Source: an uncultured Planctomycetales bacterium
GTDB taxonomy: Bacteria > Planctomycetota > Planctomycetia > Isosphaerales > Isosphaeraceae
Direction: 5' to 3'
DNA: 16,945 bases
Assembly: GCA_937907525.1 (NCBI GenBank)
Contig: CALCIB010000392.1
Span: forward strand, 1-16,945
Positions 15,531 through 16,945 of the stretch are shown piece after piece; position 1 is the first letter of the stretch, and each line of letters starts with the position of its first letter. Both the position numbers and the translations under genes were made by a program. The notes beneath the pieces were generated by a model that was not told the origin of the DNA, ran no database searches, and saw nothing but the letters and a program-made list of their open reading frames with translations.

Positions 15531-16146
15531 CGCCCCGGCCCAGGCGCGCTCTCGGCACGCCGGGCGTCCGAGATTGGAACTCGATGAACGACCCGTCCGC
15601 CAGCCGGTCGGGAAACGCGACCAGACAAGTCCCGCCGGGATTGCGAACCGACCGATAGATGAGACCCTCGAAGGCCCCACACGCATGTGCCGCGTCGCCA
15701 AGCCTTTGAGTCGGAGCGTCAGGCACCGTGTACCACTTGCCCGCGAGTTCCTCGGACGTGGTCCCAAGCCGCCTTTGGATCCCCGGATCTCGTAAATCCA
15801 GCATCCGCTTCAGATTGAAGCGAACGCCGATTATCACGACCTCGACCGGGGTTTTGACCGATCGGACGCCGCGAGCCAAGTTCGTGTAAAACAACTGATT
15901 GCCCTCGCGATGAGCGGTCTCGGCATCGAGCGCGGCGTAGAGACACTTATGAAGATGTCTAGACACCGCGAAACGCGACCCGAATTCAACCTCGTCTCCC
16001 GTTGGGCAGCGCAGGGGCGAAGGCATATATGGCGGCAAGAAATATCGCAAGGCGATTGACCGAAAACCGACGATTTTCTTGCTGACGGCCAACCCCTCGC
16101 TGTCGAGGGCTCGCAGTTCCGCGTCGAGCGACGTTCGATCAAGCAT
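15520..16146 (-). CDS. RES-domain toxin (predicted NAD+-degrading)
   Basis: A 208-residue protein with the layout of the RES family, whose characterised members break down NAD+ and stop growth unless bound by a partner antitoxin. Visible: GSRFA (Arg58), CLYAALDAETAHRE with Tyr70 and Glu81, the core strand VEVVIIGVRFNLKRMLDL, then TQRLGDAAHACGAFEGLIY and SVRNPGGTCLVAF with Ser166. Arg, Tyr, Glu and Ser in this order match the residues after which the family is named and which line the NAD pocket. The start at ATG 16146 overlaps the antitoxin stop by 8 bases, so translation is coupled and antitoxin is made first. The gene is less GC-rich than its neighbours (about 55% in one hand-counted 60-base line near 15841), which suggests acquisition by transfer. 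Confidence 0.85.
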   Translation of the reverse strand: MLDRTSLDAELRALDSEGLAVSKKIVGFRSIALRYFLPPYMPSPLRCPTGDEVEFGSRFAVSRHLHKCLYAALDAETAHREGNQLFYTNLARGVRSVKTPVEVVIIGVRFNLKRMLDLRDPGIQRRLGTTSEELAGKWYTVPDAPTQRLGDAAHACGAFEGLIYRSVRNPGGTCLVAFPDRLADGSFIEFQSRTPGVPRARLGRGGSA

Positions 16147-16762
16147 AGGGAGGGTTCGGCCCCGACAGCGACTCCAGGTATTTCAGAACAGCCTCGGCTT
16201 GGCCGGCCTCGATCGCGTCTCTCGGCGTCGTGGGAAACACCGTATCCGTGGAGTCCAGCCATGCGTCCACGGCTTCGTCCGAACCCAAGTGGTCGAGAAG
16301 CGAGGCCCGAATCCGATTATAAAAGTCATCGCCGGAATTGGTCGGGCGTGACGCCTTGGCCCGTTTCGCCATGGCGGCAACGTCGGAAGTCGTCCGTTGG
16401 GAAACCGACCCATGTCCCGAAACTGCTGGCCCATCGGCCAGACTCGCCCTCTCTGACCGCAACAGATGGGCCGCCGCGTCCCGCAGGGCCGACCGCTGCT
16501 TTGAAGGCATGGGCCGAAGAACTTCCCGCCCCTCTGTCGCGCCTTCGATTTCCGCGGGGCCATGCGCCCGCCGGTACTCGTCGGTCGCCCTCTCCGCGAG
16601 GTCCTTTATCGCGCCCCGGATTTTTACGAGGCCATGCGACTGAAACAACCCGCCTCGGGTTCTGAGAGGGTTCACGGCGCGAATACGACGAAGGGCGATC
16701 TTCGACTGCTTTTTCAACTCGCGCTTCTCTTCGTTCGTCGGCAAATTCCCCATGACCATCAT
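16139..16762 (-). CDS. Putative antitoxin with C-terminal DUF2384 (MbcA/ParS/Xre toxin-binding) domain
   Basis: A 207-residue protein from the ATG at 16762. The same frame opens at an ATG at 16855, giving 238 residues. The last 60 residues match the DUF2384 pattern: LLDHLGSDEAVDAWLDS, TPRDAIEAGQAEAVLKYL and ESLSG, the part that plugs the active site of RES toxins. The rest is charged and helical (for example KRELKKQSKIALRRIRAVN), with a low-complexity linker (about 110-150 of the short form); I see no Xre-type helix-turn-helix. I prefer 16762 because the stretch between the two ATGs contains a -10-like box and a strong ribosome site that serves another frame, and because ATG 16762 forms an ATGA overlap with the preceding tiny ORF. 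ATGs at 16759 and 16753 are also possible. The RES toxin gene overlaps its 3' end by 8 bases. Confidence 0.75.
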   Translation of the reverse strand: MMVMGNLPTNEEKRELKKQSKIALRRIRAVNPLRTRGGLFQSHGLVKIRGAIKDLAERATDEYRRAHGPAEIEGATEGREVLRPMPSKQRSALRDAAAHLLRSERASLADGPAVSGHGSVSQRTTSDVAAMAKRAKASRPTNSGDDFYNRIRASLLDHLGSDEAVDAWLDSTDTVFPTTPRDAIEAGQAEAVLKYLESLSGPNPPYA

Positions 16763-16815
16763 CCACCGCCCATCGATAAAATCGGGGGGACGGACTCCAA
16801 CGTCAAGGTTGTCAT
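16759..16815 (-). CDS. Tiny leader ORF (18 codons) upstream of the antitoxin
   Basis: ATG 16815 is preceded by GGGAGGAG at 16827-16820, one of the best ribosome sites in the window, yet the frame closes after 18 codons (MTTLTLESVPPILSMGGG). Its TGA overlaps the antitoxin ATG 16762 as ATGA, the classic arrangement for translational coupling. It could be a leader peptide that sets antitoxin expression, or the remnant of an antitoxin N-terminus shifted out of frame. No similarity is recognised. Confidence 0.35.
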   Translation of the reverse strand: MTTLTLESVPPILSMGGG

Positions 16816-16871
16816 TTGACTCCTCCCACCATGTGTATTCTATACCGCGTGGCATCGCCCGTCGCCATCAT
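16812..16871 (-). CDS. Tiny upstream ORF (19 codons)
   Basis: ATG 16871 has GGGAGG at 16885-16880 with an ideal 8-base spacer. The frame encodes 19 residues (MMATGDATRYRIHMVGGVK), and its TGA overlaps the ATG of the next tiny ORF as ATGA. It would be translated only from a transcript starting further right than the -10-like box at 16844-16837. It may be chance or a genuine second leader. Confidence 0.25.
   Translation of the reverse strand: MMATGDATRYRIHMVGGVK
16837..16844 (-). promoter_or_regulatory. Candidate -10 box of the toxin-antitoxin operon
   Basis: On the minus strand TATAGAAT (16844-16837) contains TAGAAT, one mismatch from the -10 consensus. Start of transcription would fall near 16830, directly ahead of the ribosome site of the 18-codon ORF. 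No convincing -35 is seen. If used, this promoter excludes the ATG at 16855 as the antitoxin start. Confidence 0.35.
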
Positions 16872-16930
16872 TCGTTCGGCCTCCCACGGTGCGGGTGTGC
16901 GTCTCGAAAGTAGGTGGGAAATCGGATACA

Positions 16931-16938
16931 AAGGAGGG
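16931..16938 (+). promoter_or_regulatory. Ribosome-site-like sequence at the right edge
   Basis: AAGGAGGG on the plus strand is followed after 5 bases by AT at the last two positions of the window (16944-16945). If the next base is G, a divergent gene starts here. Nothing else of it is visible. Confidence 0.25.
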
Positions 16939-16945
16939 CGTCGAT

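Noticed and set aside
16139..16855. Antitoxin starting at ATG 16855 as the certain start
   Set aside because: No ribosome site at a normal distance, and the first 31 codons cover a -10-like box and a strong ribosome site of another frame. It remains possible but not preferred.
16831..16945. Plus-strand ATG frame open to the right edge (starts MCILYRVASP)
   Set aside because: No ribosome site, overlaps the toxin-antitoxin control region, and 38 codons without a stop is not significant here.

Overview
The window is very GC-rich (about 75% in a hand-counted 60-base sample near 11701). It looks like chromosomal DNA of a planctomycete, most likely of the Isosphaeraceae type (this is inference). 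The clues are a giant secreted protein with a LEPR-XLL-like N-terminus and a dockerin, an ECF sigma factor paired with a one-TM anti-sigma-like protein, and the set ABC ATPase / ABC-2 permease / GldG-like protein / DUF4340 protein. No rRNA, tRNA, CRISPR array, insertion sequence or prophage was found.

Layout. 1-3934 (minus strand, runs off the left edge): a secreted multidomain protein with a glycoside-hydrolase-like TIM barrel, dockerin, NPCBM-like domain, Ig/PKD-like domain and three tandem modules of about 165 residues, with a fourth beginning at the edge. 3935-4406: divergent intergenic region with a candidate ECF-type promoter reading right. 4407-6034: ECF sigma factor and a membrane-anchored putative anti-sigma factor. 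6144-6896: dolichol-phosphate-mannose-synthase-like glycosyltransferase. 6925-13065: GldA/GldF-like ABC exporter genes, a GldG-like membrane protein and a large DUF4340 protein, interrupted at 10577-10697 by a 121-bp nested palindromic repeat. 13075-13103: a small hairpin followed by an exact TATAAT. 13144-15498: peptide deformylase (def), methionyl-tRNA formyltransferase (fmt) and a PPP-family phosphatase, an N-formylmethionine housekeeping cluster. 15520-16871 (minus strand): a lower-GC toxin-antitoxin module with a RES-domain toxin and an antitoxin ending in a DUF2384 (MbcA/ParS/Xre) toxin-binding domain. Two tiny ORFs with good ribosome sites lie upstream of it, linked by ATGA overlaps.

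How they work together. The sigma/anti-sigma pair is probably a signal-responsive regulatory unit. The ABC ATPase, permease, GldG-like and DUF4340 proteins probably form one envelope complex. Def and Fmt carry out opposite ends of the formyl-methionine cycle. The RES toxin is expected to deplete NAD+ and to be held in check by its upstream partner. The most unusual parts of the window are the antitoxin 5' region with its stepwise overlapping leader ORFs, the antitoxin's lack of a recognisable Xre helix-turn-helix, the structured palindromic element inside the Gld-like operon, and the repeated module of the secreted hydrolase.
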